Source: Patiria miniata (Eukaryota > Echinodermata > Asteroidea > Valvatida > Asterinidae). From it: DNA of 64,000 nucleotides. Shown here piece by piece: positions 33,685-43,737 of the stretch. Position 1 is the stretch's first letter; every line of letters starts with the position of its first letter. The translations under genes and the position numbers were made by a program. The notes beneath the pieces were generated by a model. It saw only the letters and a list, made by a program, of their open reading frames with translations, searched no databases and was not told the DNA's origin. Where the stretch lies: assembly GCF_015706575.1 (NCBI RefSeq), contig NW_024037058.1, positions 5,263,754 through 5,327,753 of the forward strand, in the 5' to 3' direction.

Positions 33685-35712
33685 ATGGCATCTAATGTTA
33701 CAGCTCAATCAGTGTTGGAGAAGATTAGAGTGGATCATCTGGAATGCTCCATCTGCACCAACCGTTTCAGGCAGCCCAAACTGCTGGACTGTTTGCATAG
33801 TTTTTGCCTGCAATGCCTCCAAGAGCTCAGACAGAGCCAAGATCCTAGTAGTACAAAGCTGACATGTCCTCTGTGCAGATGTGAAACCATGTTGAAAGGG
33901 TCTGGGGTTGCTGATCTCCCGAATAACTTTGCCTTCAGTGCCATGGTGGAGGAAGTTACAATGCAGGAAAAGCTACTGGAAGGTCAAGGGTCAGAGATCA
34001 AATGTCAAGCCTGTGATGAGGAGAATCAGGCTATTTCAAGATGCATGAACTGTGATCATTTCCTCTGCCAAGAATGTCACAAGGCACATGGACGAATGAA
34101 TTTGATGATGAAATCTCACAAAATCTACACACTGGCTCAACTTCGATCAGGAGAGATTGTCTACAAGAGTAAACTAAGAGAACAAGTTCCCAAATGTGGC
34201 GAGCATCCAGATCAGAATCTCAATGTCTACTGCAACACATGTGAGCAAGTCATATGCACAACTTGCTCTGTACTTGATCATGCAAAACACACACTCACTG
34301 GATTACCTGAGGCAGTAGAAAAATGTAAGAAGAAGGTCACAGAAATGGTCCGAAAAAGTGAGAGAAGAAAAACAGAATTGGGCACCACCATAGAAGACAC
34401 ATGCAAATCTTGCAAAGAGCTGGAAACCATGTTTGCCAAAACTCAAAAGAAAATCTCCAAAAAGGCTCAACAGAAGATTACAAAGCTCCAACAGGAGATT
34501 ACAAAGCTCAAACAGGAGGTTGCAAAGATCCAAAAGGAGATAACAAAGATCCAAAAGGAAGAAAAGAAACTGTTAAAAGAGACAGACATGATTTATAAAG
34601 ACAAACTCAAAGCTTTTGAAGCTGTTCAAGCAACCAACAGGAAAGAGGTGACACAGACAGAGCACAAGCTGGAGGAGGTCAAACAACTCATGAATCAAGC
34701 AAGTTGCTATGAGATTCTTGAACTTCAGCAGAAGCTCTTGCATAACCTCAGTGAATTGACAGGGAAACAGCCACAGCAAGTTCCTGACAAGTTGACCTTC
34801 ATGGATTTTGAAGAAGGTGAGAGGTCACTTGGGAGACTCATTCTGAAAGAAGAGCCAAAGGCTGCAGCAAAGCAATCATCAAGACCTGCAAGATTACTTG
34901 TGAAGGAGAAATGGGAACTTAAGACTGAAATCAAGAACTTTGAATTAACAGATGCATTTATTGCAAATGCAGCACCATGTTCTGAAAATAAAATACTTGC
35001 ACTAGCTTCTAGAGGAATTTTTGGAAAAAAAATTGCACTATTCACAGTTTCACTTCCCAACAGCCAACATACACCGGCTCCTGTCCCACAAAGGCTTTAT
35101 ATCAATGGCCTCACTGAAAATGTAACATGCATTGCAGTCAGCAAGGATGACAACCTCCGAGTTCTAACTGGTCCAGTAGTCAAGGTCTTCAACAAGCAAC
35201 ATCAGCTCCTCCACCAGTTCACACCAGGTATAGGGTCAGACAGCCAACCAACATGCCTTGCATTGGATGACAGCAATCTGATAGCAGTGGGTTATGCAGG
35301 CAAGAATGAGATATCTCTACACAACCCAGATGGATCCCTCATCAGGAGACTGCCTGCTCCAATGATTCGAGGTAATCTGACAATGTACAATCACCACCTT
35401 ATCTACACAAACCTGCCCAAGAAAAGGTTGGTATGTGTAGACTACTATGGTGCCAGTGTATCCTCAGTAGACATGTCCAGCAACATGCAGTGGGGTGGGC
35501 ACCCTACTGGTGTGTGCTGTGACAGTGATGGCAGCATCTATGTTGCTGTGGAGGGATATCCAACAGGTGATATTCTGCATTACAGTCCTGATGGCAAGTA
35601 CATTGAATGTGTGATCAAGGGATGTAGTAATCCATATGGCATCACATTCACATCAGGTGGTGATCTGGTAGTGGCTGCAGGAGAGTCTGTAAAGGTCTAT
35701 CACCGAGTGTAA
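33685..35712 (+). CDS. TRIM-family RING E3 ligase-like protein, 675 aa, intact
   Basis: The only full-length uninterrupted copy. It is probably a ubiquitin ligase; such expanded TRIMs are often linked to innate immunity, which is inference. Order: C3HC4 RING (C21, C24, C36, H38, C41, C44, C61, C64), B-box 1 (C107, C110, C120, C123, C128, C131), B-box 2 (C171, H174, C183, C186, C191, C194, H199, H202), coiled coil about 215-350 with five regular heptads at 265-299 (ITKLQQE, ITKLKQE, VAKIQKE, ITKIQKE, EKKLLKE), then a conserved linker (TFMDFEEGERSLGRLIL) and an NHL-like beta-propeller from about 410 to the end VYHRV. It is encoded in one exon. The start is the ATG at 33685; a GTG six bases upstream is in frame but unneeded. 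No signal peptide or membrane segment. A C replaces the usual R just after the last RING cysteine pair (CPLCRC). Confidence 0.9.
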   Translation: MASNVTAQSVLEKIRVDHLECSICTNRFRQPKLLDCLHSFCLQCLQELRQSQDPSSTKLTCPLCRCETMLKGSGVADLPNNFAFSAMVEEVTMQEKLLEGQGSEIKCQACDEENQAISRCMNCDHFLCQECHKAHGRMNLMMKSHKIYTLAQLRSGEIVYKSKLREQVPKCGEHPDQNLNVYCNTCEQVICTTCSVLDHAKHTLTGLPEAVEKCKKKVTEMVRKSERRKTELGTTIEDTCKSCKELETMFAKTQKKISKKAQQKITKLQQEITKLKQEVAKIQKEITKIQKEEKKLLKETDMIYKDKLKAFEAVQATNRKEVTQTEHKLEEVKQLMNQASCYEILELQQKLLHNLSELTGKQPQQVPDKLTFMDFEEGERSLGRLILKEEPKAAAKQSSRPARLLVKEKWELKTEIKNFELTDAFIANAAPCSENKILALASRGIFGKKIALFTVSLPNSQHTPAPVPQRLYINGLTENVTCIAVSKDDNLRVLTGPVVKVFNKQHQLLHQFTPGIGSDSQPTCLALDDSNLIAVGYAGKNEISLHNPDGSLIRRLPAPMIRGNLTMYNHHLIYTNLPKKRLVCVDYYGASVSSVDMSSNMQWGGHPTGVCCDSDGSIYVAVEGYPTGDILHYSPDGKYIECVIKGCSNPYGITFTSGGDLVVAAGESVKVYHRV

Positions 35713-36033
35713 GGACAGATTAATTAAACTGGGGCTATCCAGTGTATCCACCAACCACTTCCATCAGACATTGAACATTGTTATCATTGACAAAGAACTT
35801 TAAAGTTCATTCCCTTAAACAACATTCTTCAATACTGTATATTTGGTTTATTTCTAAGGTCTTTGGTCTCTGTATGTGCTGACTCTAATACTTAAACCAC
35901 TTCCCCTTTGAAAAACCTTGGATTCAACACCCAGCCTACTTCCTATAAAATCCTACATCAGGTGCTCCAATAATGAGGTAAAAAATGACCCTTCAAATTG
36001 TTTGCAAATAGGGCAGATTGCGCATTTCAAACT
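35713..36033. other. 3' flank of the intact TRIM gene
   Basis: Shared with the 3' flanks at 725-1730 and 63787-64000 (GGACAGATTAATTA, then TTTCTAAGGTCTTTGGTCTC). No consensus AATAAA is obvious close to the stop. The shared flank is interrupted at about 36034 by an insertion. Confidence 0.5.
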
Positions 36034-37877
36034 AGAACGGCGAAGCCGCCATGGCTCGCTGGTAGATGCGAATCAAACTATTTGGTTGAATACAAACTCA
36101 TTTTGGGGAACCTTGATACAAGCAAATTGCAAGTGAGGCTGATATATTATGCAAGGAAATCATAATAAGCAACTAAGTGTGAGCTTTGCCATAATTTATA
36201 TGAACAGAAAATACAGAAAGGTTGGTTGATGCATCAGTAGCCTATGTATGTAAAAAAATAAAGGGCACTAGTTTTGGCATGTATTTTTGTTACTTGTTCC
36301 AATTATGCATCACGCTACAATCATCATGTGTTTGCATACCAGTGATCTCCTCTTACTTATGAGCATCATCCAGCATTCACTCTCTATTATGTTACTCTTT
36401 TCCAGCCTGACAGCTGATCCCAAAATGTGAATGCAAGTGTGACGTCATGACAACGTCATCAGCTATCAGATTAAAAGCATTTCAACATCATTTCAATTAC
36501 AACTGAACAAAATTAACAATGCACTTCATTATTTAGTACACATCCATTTTAGTTTGCACAAAACTGGTCTCAATACAAATAGCTCAATAATCCCTTCATT
36601 TACTATAACAGGCAAAAGAACATGCAGGAGGCATTAAGGGATTAGGCTAAGGGATTAGGCTAAGGAATTAGGCATAATAGGAGTGTGGAATGCCCAGGGG
36701 ATGTGGACCCAGTGGAAAATAACTGTTTGTGGATCTGCACAAATACATTAGTACACCTGTGTGTAAATTTATAAGATCAATGAACGGTGCATATGTGAAG
36801 TTCCTCATACATTAAACCCAAAATTAACCCCATCCCATCTCTACCACATGTGGCATGATATGTGGCAGAGGGACCCCCCCCCCCCCCCTTGTGTTTGGTC
36901 ATGGTGCTACCGGAATCGCAGGAATTCTTTTGAGCTATCTGGGGATGTGTTAGGTACTGATAACAATAGTCTCTGGGCTGTATAGGGTATAGGGAGATGG
37001 GGGGGGGGGGGGGGAGAGAGAGGGCGCCTTACTGTCTCACATCGTGCCAGGTATAATCACAACCTGAGCCCAATTCCATCATCCCATTATGCCCCAACCC
37101 ATCATCCCACCACATATCCCCAACCAATTATTATTCCATCCAATTTAAACATCCCACTAACCCATCATCGCATCACATCACCCCACCTTACCATCCCACT
37201 CCATCCTGCCCATCCCCCACATCCTACCTCACCTTACCCCACCAAACTCCAGCCATCCTTCCCCCAAATCCATCATACCCCCATTCCACAAGATGTAGGG
37301 ACAAATGGGGTGACAGTACCGGTATGGTTGTGGGGCAGTCAGTATCTAATAAATGTACTTTATATGGAACATATATTCACATGAATGGTATTCGTTTTGA
37401 TACAAAAGAACCACCCATGCATGAATGACCCTTTTCCCTTCGATATGTAACCAAAGCAAAATCAATTTTAATAGAGGTTTGATAAAGTTAAGAATGGATG
37501 GGACAGTGGTAAAACATGTACAATCAAATGTACATGTGCATCCCAATGTAAAGTTATGTTCTTGTAATTACATTTGTATATCCATGCAAAGTGATGTACA
37601 ATAACAAAAACCTTAACATTTTTGAATTAACTTTCCTTATTAAAATCATAAAGTTAACTACAAGGAGTGAACTCCAATTTGAGGTTGTCAAGCTGAATTA
37701 TGATCAGTTCTAAATTTAACTATCAAGAAGCAAAAAAACTTTAACACTTTAATCTGAATGCGGACGGCCGGACAGACGGACGGACGGACGGACGGACGGA
37801 CGGCCCGACAGACGGGCGCCCGGACAGACGGACGGAAATTGGTATTACATAGGCTCGCATCTGCTTCGCAGCTCGCC
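36034..37877. mobile_element. Unclassified 1.85-kb insertion
   Basis: The paralogous line at 1915-1950 (TTTTCAAAGTATTACAAACG) is split here after GCATTTCAAA and resumes at ACATTACAAATGAGAGGG (37882). The insert begins CTAGAACGGCGAAGCCGCC and ends GCTCGCATCTGCTTCGCAG then CTCGCC. Both ends carry short hairpin-forming GC-rich words (GGCGAAGCCGCC, CTGCTTCGCAG) but no clear inverted repeat. Inside: a CCCATC-rich low-complexity stretch (37070-37290), three tandem GGGATTAGGCTAA-like units (36637-36672), and a GGAC-repeat block near the right end. No coding region recognised. Confidence 0.55.
37764..37840 (+). repeat. GGAC/CGGA microsatellite block
   Basis: Repeats of GACGGACGGACGG with interspersed GGACAGACGG, near the right end of the 1.85-kb insertion. 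Open frames over it in both strands are repeat artefacts. Confidence 0.85.
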
Positions 37878-38939
37878 AAAAACATTACAAATGAGAGGGA
37901 AAGTATCACCACGAGAGGGCAATTCAATTTTTTTCAGATTCGTCTCAGCAAATGTGAAGTCAATGCATGATGTGCTTTCCAAGTATAAGATATAATCCAG
38001 CTCCTGTATAAAATGTAAACATTTCCTTAAATTTTGTTATTTGATTTTTCAATTATTGGGAAAATTGTTGAGTTTAAATGAATGCAACTTATTTTTGAAT
38101 GAAAAAGATTTTGCACCTCCATGTACTCAAAAGCAACTGGATGAAATATGTGTGATTTTGAACTCAAGAGATAGTTTAAAAGTAAATCATATGCAATCCC
38201 TTGGTTGTCTCTTTCACAGTGCTTTCTGAGTGCCTCATCAAATTAATATTAGTTTCATTAAATTGACAACCAAGTTGAAAATGAAAACCTTGTGCATTCT
38301 ACTGCAATGATATATGGATGTTTGTAAATGTGGTTGGCATGATGGATGTACATTTGTAAATTGAAACATTTTTTTTCCTGCCTTTCTCATATGTGATTGT
38401 TTACATACTACAATAGAAGATGCATTGGAACATTCTATGAATTTGGGTTCAGTTTTTCCTGTCCCTATACTCTGACATCTACGATTTTGCAATAGAAGAT
38501 GCAACCCTTTATGTGTGTACTCTTCCTCTAAGAATGCTTCTGTGAATCAAATGACCTACCCAACAAATATTAATAAGTTTGAAGACAATTTTAATGCCAC
38601 TTGAATAGCAAATGATAAATTTGGAGTTTACAGGGACAGGAAAAATGTCCAACTTTGGACCCTAAATGCATAGAATGACCTACTTGTGAGAGGTTTCCTT
38701 ATCATTGCAATAATAGTTTAGTTAATTCCATAAATGACTGAGGCTTTTGCTTCTTTGAATAAGTATTGGTTTGCTAAATGCTGATAGACTAAGTAGTCTA
38801 AATGAAGCAATGAGCATTTGCTTTAATTACAGAGTATCTCTCCAAGAGAACACTGCAGCTTTAATGTGACAATGGCATTTCAGCAAAGATCCCAAGTCTG
38901 TTATTTTACCAATCAGCATCTTGAACTTTCTAAAGGTAC
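37878..38939. other. Non-coding spacer, paralogous to 1935-2985
   Basis: It aligns from GAGAGGGCAATTCAATTTT to TCTGTTATTTTACCAATCAG. It then joins TTGAACTTTCTAAAGGTAC, which in the first copy lies 1 kb further on (3985). No gene. Confidence 0.5.
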
Positions 38940-39725
38940 CAGCGGCGGCGTAACTAGGTTTAAGCTTCTAGGGGGCACCAGGGGGTTCACCAAGTTTTGA
39001 GAGGGCACTGAAAGTAATGTATACAGTGTGTTTCAATAAAAAGGAAACCCAACTTTGAAGAACAAGTATGGACAGACTAAATGTTTACTGGCTATAAAAC
39101 TGTTATCATCTGAAAGCGTAATTTCTATGCTTTTCAATGATACCTTGTTTACATTTCCAGGGTCATGCATGACTGAGCGCCATTGTCATGAGATTTTGAT
39201 GCAAAATTGCAGTTGGTTCACTTTCATGTCAAACACAATAGGCATGGGGTGCATGAGAATAAGTATTCAAGAAGTAGACACGAGTGCATAAAGAGAAACC
39301 AAAAAACAAGTCGGGATGGTTTCAAAACTAGATTTTATTGTTTGTCATGAATTTCTCCCTTTGACCAAGCCACGTTTAAAACAATGTGCCATTTTCCCGA
39401 GGATTGACATTCAAGCCATTTCACAGACATTTTCGTAACAAAAGGCACACCGTGCCCAGTGGGTTTTTCTTGATGAAAGTGAACCAACTGCATTTTTGCA
39501 TCCAGTTTTCAAGACAACGATGCTCACTGATGCATGACTCAGTAAACCTAAACATAGTTTCATTGAAAAGCATAGAGATTACACTTTCAGATGATACCAG
39601 TCTTATAGCCAGTAAACATATCGTCTGTCCATACTCATTCTTTGATGTTGGGTTTCCTTTTTTTTGAAACACCCTGTACATTTTTGTGATTTTTTTGATG
39701 CACATCCCCCACAATTACGCCATTG
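38940..39725. mobile_element. hAT-type MITE carrying a nested fold-back element
   Basis: Left end CAGCGGCGGCGTAACTAGG; reverse complement of the right end CAATGGCGTAATTGTGGGGG. Both sides have AAAGGTAC (38932-38939 and 39726-39733), a perfect 8-bp target duplication. Most of its length is the inserted element 39022-39678; without it the MITE would be about 130 bp, like its paralogue at 4003-4155. Confidence 0.8.
39022..39678. mobile_element. Long-armed fold-back (mariner-like) element with TA ends
   Basis: TA then CAGTGTGTTTCAATAAAAAG on the left; on the right GAAACACCCTG then TA, whose reverse complement reads CAGGGTGTTTCAAAAAAAAG. The inverted arms extend more than 200 bp inward (TTTACTGGCTATAA, TATCATCTGAAAG, ATGCAGTTGGTTCACTTTC in both) with visible divergence. 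The TA duplication fits Tc1/mariner-type transposition. It is absent from the paralogous MITE at 4003. The open frames on each arm mirror each other because of the palindrome. Confidence 0.8.
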
Positions 39726-39733
39726 AAAGGTAC

Positions 39734-41062
39734 ACAGAAATATGGAATTCTAACATCAAATCAGGTTTAACGGTCCCTTACATATTTACAACAGACACCA
39801 GTTACGAATAAACAAAAAAAGGTTTGAATGGAATCAACCCCCTTTAATTGCCTAATGTTGCAGTCCACTCTTTTCTGAGTATTAAAAGGAAATATAAAAT
39901 GATTTTGTAGGAATAAACCTATAGTCTGAGTACTGATCACCCATTGTATCACCCTCTCTGTCTCTGGCCCAACGTCTGATATATCTACGCATGCACATTT
40001 ATGCGACCCCGCGCACCAGCCATGAGGTGACATGACATCATTTCATTCGAAATCTGGACCAAGCTGTTGATTGGTCAATTTTGATGTCATGTTTTTGCAA
40101 TACAACAACGGGCATAGAGATCTAATAAAACCTGACATTGGCTTTCAAAACTGTTAGCATACAGGAACGCTCACCGTAGGTGAAACGCGAATGCACAAGA
40201 GGGCATTGTCATTATGCCTGTAATTTAAAATAATACATGATGATAAATCAAAGTCACAGGATGTTCGCACGTCACGCAACATATCGATACAGCCCCACAA
40301 TTCAAAACCATGGATGTTGTGTCTAGGTTTAACAAGATGTATATGACAACAGGTTACCAAAGACCCGATATAGAAGGCGCCTGCTGAATGGTCAGAATCT
40401 CGAGGTCAAGACGCAGTATTGTTTTGAATTAAATAATTGCCAAATCTGCTCGGGTATCATAGACCCTTGCTGTACAAGGGGATATTCCATAGACTACCTT
40501 AGCCCCCATCCCCCTACAATTAAGAACAATTCACAATGCAGTGTGAGTGTGCCAACAAGTGTTTGCCTCAAGAGGCCACTTTTCCACTTAATTGTCTATT
40601 CATTAATACCTCAGACAGTTTAGTTATTCCTATTGGTCGAGAGCCCGTCACATGGCCGGTCTTCAACGGATGATAAAGACATGGCTAGCTGGTCTTAAAC
40701 ACTTTTCCAGTGTCACATAAAATGTGGACTCCTAAAATTCCAGTGCCTCTTACCATTTCATTGGTTTAATGTTCACAATCCTCACGTAGGTGTGCGCAAC
40801 ACTACCAGCAAGTCAGAATTTTGTTGTTCTAAATTCAAAACGCAACGTCCCAGGTGCGTTCTGCGCGACATCGGGCAGAACATGCTACACGCGCGTCAAT
40901 CTCCATAAAAGGGTTGTTTACATCTCACTCGCCAGCTGAACACTCCATTATTTTGCTACATGTATCAGGATGTTTCAAAAAGCATGTAGTGAACTTGTTG
41001 AACAAACCGGGATTTTTTAAACGAATTATTTGATTTTTTTTACCGAAAAGGTATTTATGAAT
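39734..41062. other. Spacer: paralogue of 4164-4985, then unique 0.45 kb
   Basis: Bases 39734-40600 match the first copy. Bases 40600-41060 have no paralogue seen and include the GC-rich words CGTTCTGCGCGACATCGGG near 40856 and a CACGCGCGTC segment. No gene recognised. Confidence 0.45.
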
Positions 41063-41227
41063 GGGAATAAATGTGTGCTTGGTCGGTATTTATCACTCTG
41101 TTTAAGATTGCTTAGAGTCTGGGTGCTGATAATTACCCTCGCCTCCGGCTTGGGAAATTATCAGCACCCAGACTCTTAGCGGTCCTAAATAGAGTGATAA
41201 AAACTTCCGGAGCACACATTTATTCCC
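41063..41227. mobile_element. Near-perfect hairpin (165 bp), MITE-like
   Basis: Arms of about 72 bp: left GGGAATAAATGTGTGCT ... GAGTCTGGGTGCTGATAATT, right the near-exact reverse complement, around a 21-base centre (ACCCTCGCCTCCGGCTTGGGA). No target duplication is clear, and a TTAA-flanked MITE begins 4 bp to the right. Absent from the paralogous DNA near 4960. Confidence 0.75.
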
Positions 41228-41231
41228 TTAT

Positions 41232-41702
41232 TTAAAGGGAAAATACATGTACAACATTTGCAAACATCGAAAAATAAAACTACCAAGTTTTACAAAATAC
41301 CTTACTAGGATGTTGGTAAATGACAGTCTGAAACATTCTGTAAAATTATGGCACCTGGTGTGAAGTCATTTTCAAAAAAATTGTATTTTTGTATGCATTT
41401 CCAACGGTCCAAGTCCAAATTGTGTTTGCTATTGGTTACATGTTCATGAACGGGTGCAGGTCAGCTAGACTTGTTCCCTTACCTTACAATTTTTCGGCAT
41501 CTATAAATTGATCCATTTCACTTTTAGTGGAGCCAGGGAACCAGACTACTTGAACATTTTTGTTTTTCTTGGTTTTTCAAGCATTTTCGGACACAAAACT
41601 TCAAACATGTCAGTGTAACAATTTTTTGTTCTATTATACTACCCCTCAACTAGTTCATTTCTGAAAATTACAGCGAAAGCCAATGATGTACATTCCCTTT
41701 AA
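41232..41702. mobile_element. TTAA-flanked MITE, copy 3
   Basis: Same family as 20921 and 32943: TTAAAGGGAAAATACATGTA at the left and TTAAAGGGAATGTACATCA as reverse complement of the right end. It also shares the internal landmark TCTGTAAAATTATGGCACC. Not next to a TRIM gene, so the family is dispersed. Confidence 0.75.
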
Positions 41703-41733
41703 AAGAATACTAACTTCTACAAAATGAACTTAC

Positions 41734-41830
41734 CCGTACATAGAAGTACATTGGAGAATCTGTTCTTGTTTTCGCAGACAGGTTTCTTGGCTTCCTCACA
41801 GTTGACTGCCACTGACATTTCATATAGCAC
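41734..41830 (-). CDS. Tyrosine-phosphatase-like exon, copy 4
   Basis: 97 bp, paralogous to the exon at 5003. The donor remains GTAAGT although the exon's penultimate base has changed. Residues NCEEAKKPVC and NRFSNVLLC-like are kept with a few substitutions (GAGAATCTG for GGGAATCTG on the plus strand). No further exon of the gene is visible nearby. Confidence 0.4.
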
Positions 41831-41949
41831 CTACATTTCAAAGTGAACAAATTGACAGACAACATTTCATTACATTGCTTTTTCTCTCTCTAGCTCCGAC
41901 TTCAATTACAAATCAAATTATCTTTGGCTGACTTAATCGTTTGCATTAC

Positions 41950-42400
41950 ATGTCGTATGTACACGTCGTACACACAACTTCCATGTCGTACGTATGACTT
42001 ACATGTCGTACAATGAGTTAAAATTCATATTGTACCTTGTATATTTTATGTTGTATATTGCACGGATATCTCTTGCGTACGAGTGAAAATTCTTGTGCCA
42101 TACGTACATGTACATTTATGTCATATGTACGACTAGGCTATATCTTGTATATGTACAACATTATGAATATTAACTCATACCTAAGACTTGTATGTCGTAT
42201 GTCATACGTACGACTTACATGTCGCACAATTACGTATGACTTTTATGTCGTACGGCGACTTATATCTCATGTGTTCAACGAGTTACAATTTTGAACGTAT
42301 GCCATTTATGTACGTCCAACGTACGACTAATATCCCATGCGTACAATGTTCAAATTGACATGTACGTACAAAATTTACAACAGTGCAGATACGTACAACA
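41950..42400. repeat. Degenerate CGTAC-rich repeat field
   Basis: Many irregular copies of words such as ACATGTCGTACGTATGACTT, TGTCGTACAA and CATACGTACGACTT on both strands, with spacing that is not constant. It is far richer in GTAC/CGTA than its surroundings. No gene; the 85-codon open frame at 42037-42294 is part of it. Confidence 0.7.
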
Positions 42401-43404
42401 GTGCAGAAACGGTGGCGTATATGCGTGCTTTGCACTGACAATAAATGTCAGCGGATGAGCTGTTGTGTCTTGAACTGTACAATTCACAATAACTTGAAAA
42501 TAGCATCATTATTGTTAACAATTATTCATTCACATGCCAGCATATTTCATTTGTGTTTTGGACAAACTGGAGAAATAATTTTAAACTGGGATAAATGTGG
42601 ACACATTTTTTTCAAATCCTGGTTTTTATTTTCTTTATTAAAGTACTAATTACGCTTTTTTAGGACCTTTTTTTAATTTGTAAAATCTGGGTTCATAACA
42701 TGGTTGCCCAATTCATATTTCATGTCATCGGGACTTTCCATGAATTTTATGAGTTTTATTTTGTGAACATCAATGATTTACTTCAACATACAAAATGAAC
42801 GGAACATTTTCGTTTGTTGTCTGTTTCGAATTGCCGCAGCATAATAACCTAGTACACATGTGCGAAATCAGAACTAAGTGGTGCACAATGGCATGGGAGT
42901 GAACATACGTGATGTTAGTGTGCAGTCATGTTAATGTTAAATTCCTGGTTCACTGGCTGTTTTGGCTTATATCTGAGTATAAGCTGTAAATCGTCACCGT
43001 TTCCATTAAGGGACAAATTTCATGAAAAACTGTCTGTTTATCAATTTTTGTTCAACATCCACAACCTGGTGAGGTTATCAAAAAATTAATAGGAATTCCA
43101 ATGAACCTAATTAAGGAAGGGGCACATTTTTCTCAAGTGCCGTTTTGCGTTTTCAAAAAGGGGTAAATTTCCGTAAAAATGGGTCACAGAGTGCAGAGAC
43201 AACAAATGATGCGAAACCAGTCTATGAAATACCGGTTGTAATGTCACCAACAGCACAGTTAGACAAAACAATACATGTTTTGAGCAAAATTGCAATAAAT
43301 TCACCTATTTAGCGAGCAGAAATACTATCGCCCTGCATATAACTCCCTGCATACTTCCCGAAACTGCCAGGAGCACTCCATAGTATAAATGAATTTTCAG
43401 TAAA
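42401..43404. other. Non-coding, nothing recognised
   Basis: AT-rich. Phrases such as AAGGGGTAAATTTCCGTAAAAAT at 43158 resemble GAAGGGGCAAATTTCA at 43902, a loosely repeated motif. I see no gene. Confidence 0.4.
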
Positions 43405-43737
43405 TTAACCCTTACTCTCTGAGGGTAGTTTACTGCATGTCAGTTGTGTATGACAATGCCCTCCAGCTGCAGTTTATTGGCAGATAGTTTGTCTTAACAG
43501 TGAAGGCTCCAATTGGCAGGAGTTGGAGGCCCTGGAGGGTGCCTGATACTGACCAGCTGGGGGCACTCACTTTGTTATCAGAGGACTCTCATTGTTCTCT
43601 GTGGTATGTATTGGAGTGCCTGTCCAGTTACCCTTGAAATGACATGGCAGATATTGGAGGGCCGTGCAAAAAACATATGCCATTTTCTTAAGGCACATAA
43701 TGGCATGCGTTGGAGGGTCCAGTTGGGTAAGGGTTAA
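43405..43737. mobile_element. piggyBac-type MITE, 333 bp
   Basis: TTAACCCTTAC at the left and GTAAGGGTTAA at the right: TTAA targets with CCC/GGG-type ends as in piggyBac elements. The interior is GC-richer than the flanks (CCTGGAGGGTGCCTGATACT) and non-coding. No paralogous empty site is available in the window. Confidence 0.6.

Noticed and set aside
37688-37970. Open frames on both strands over the GGAC repeat
   Set aside because: Low-complexity repeat translation without gene features.
39055-39714. Two similar peptides on opposite strands
   Set aside because: They are the two arms of a palindromic transposon read in opposite directions, not genes.
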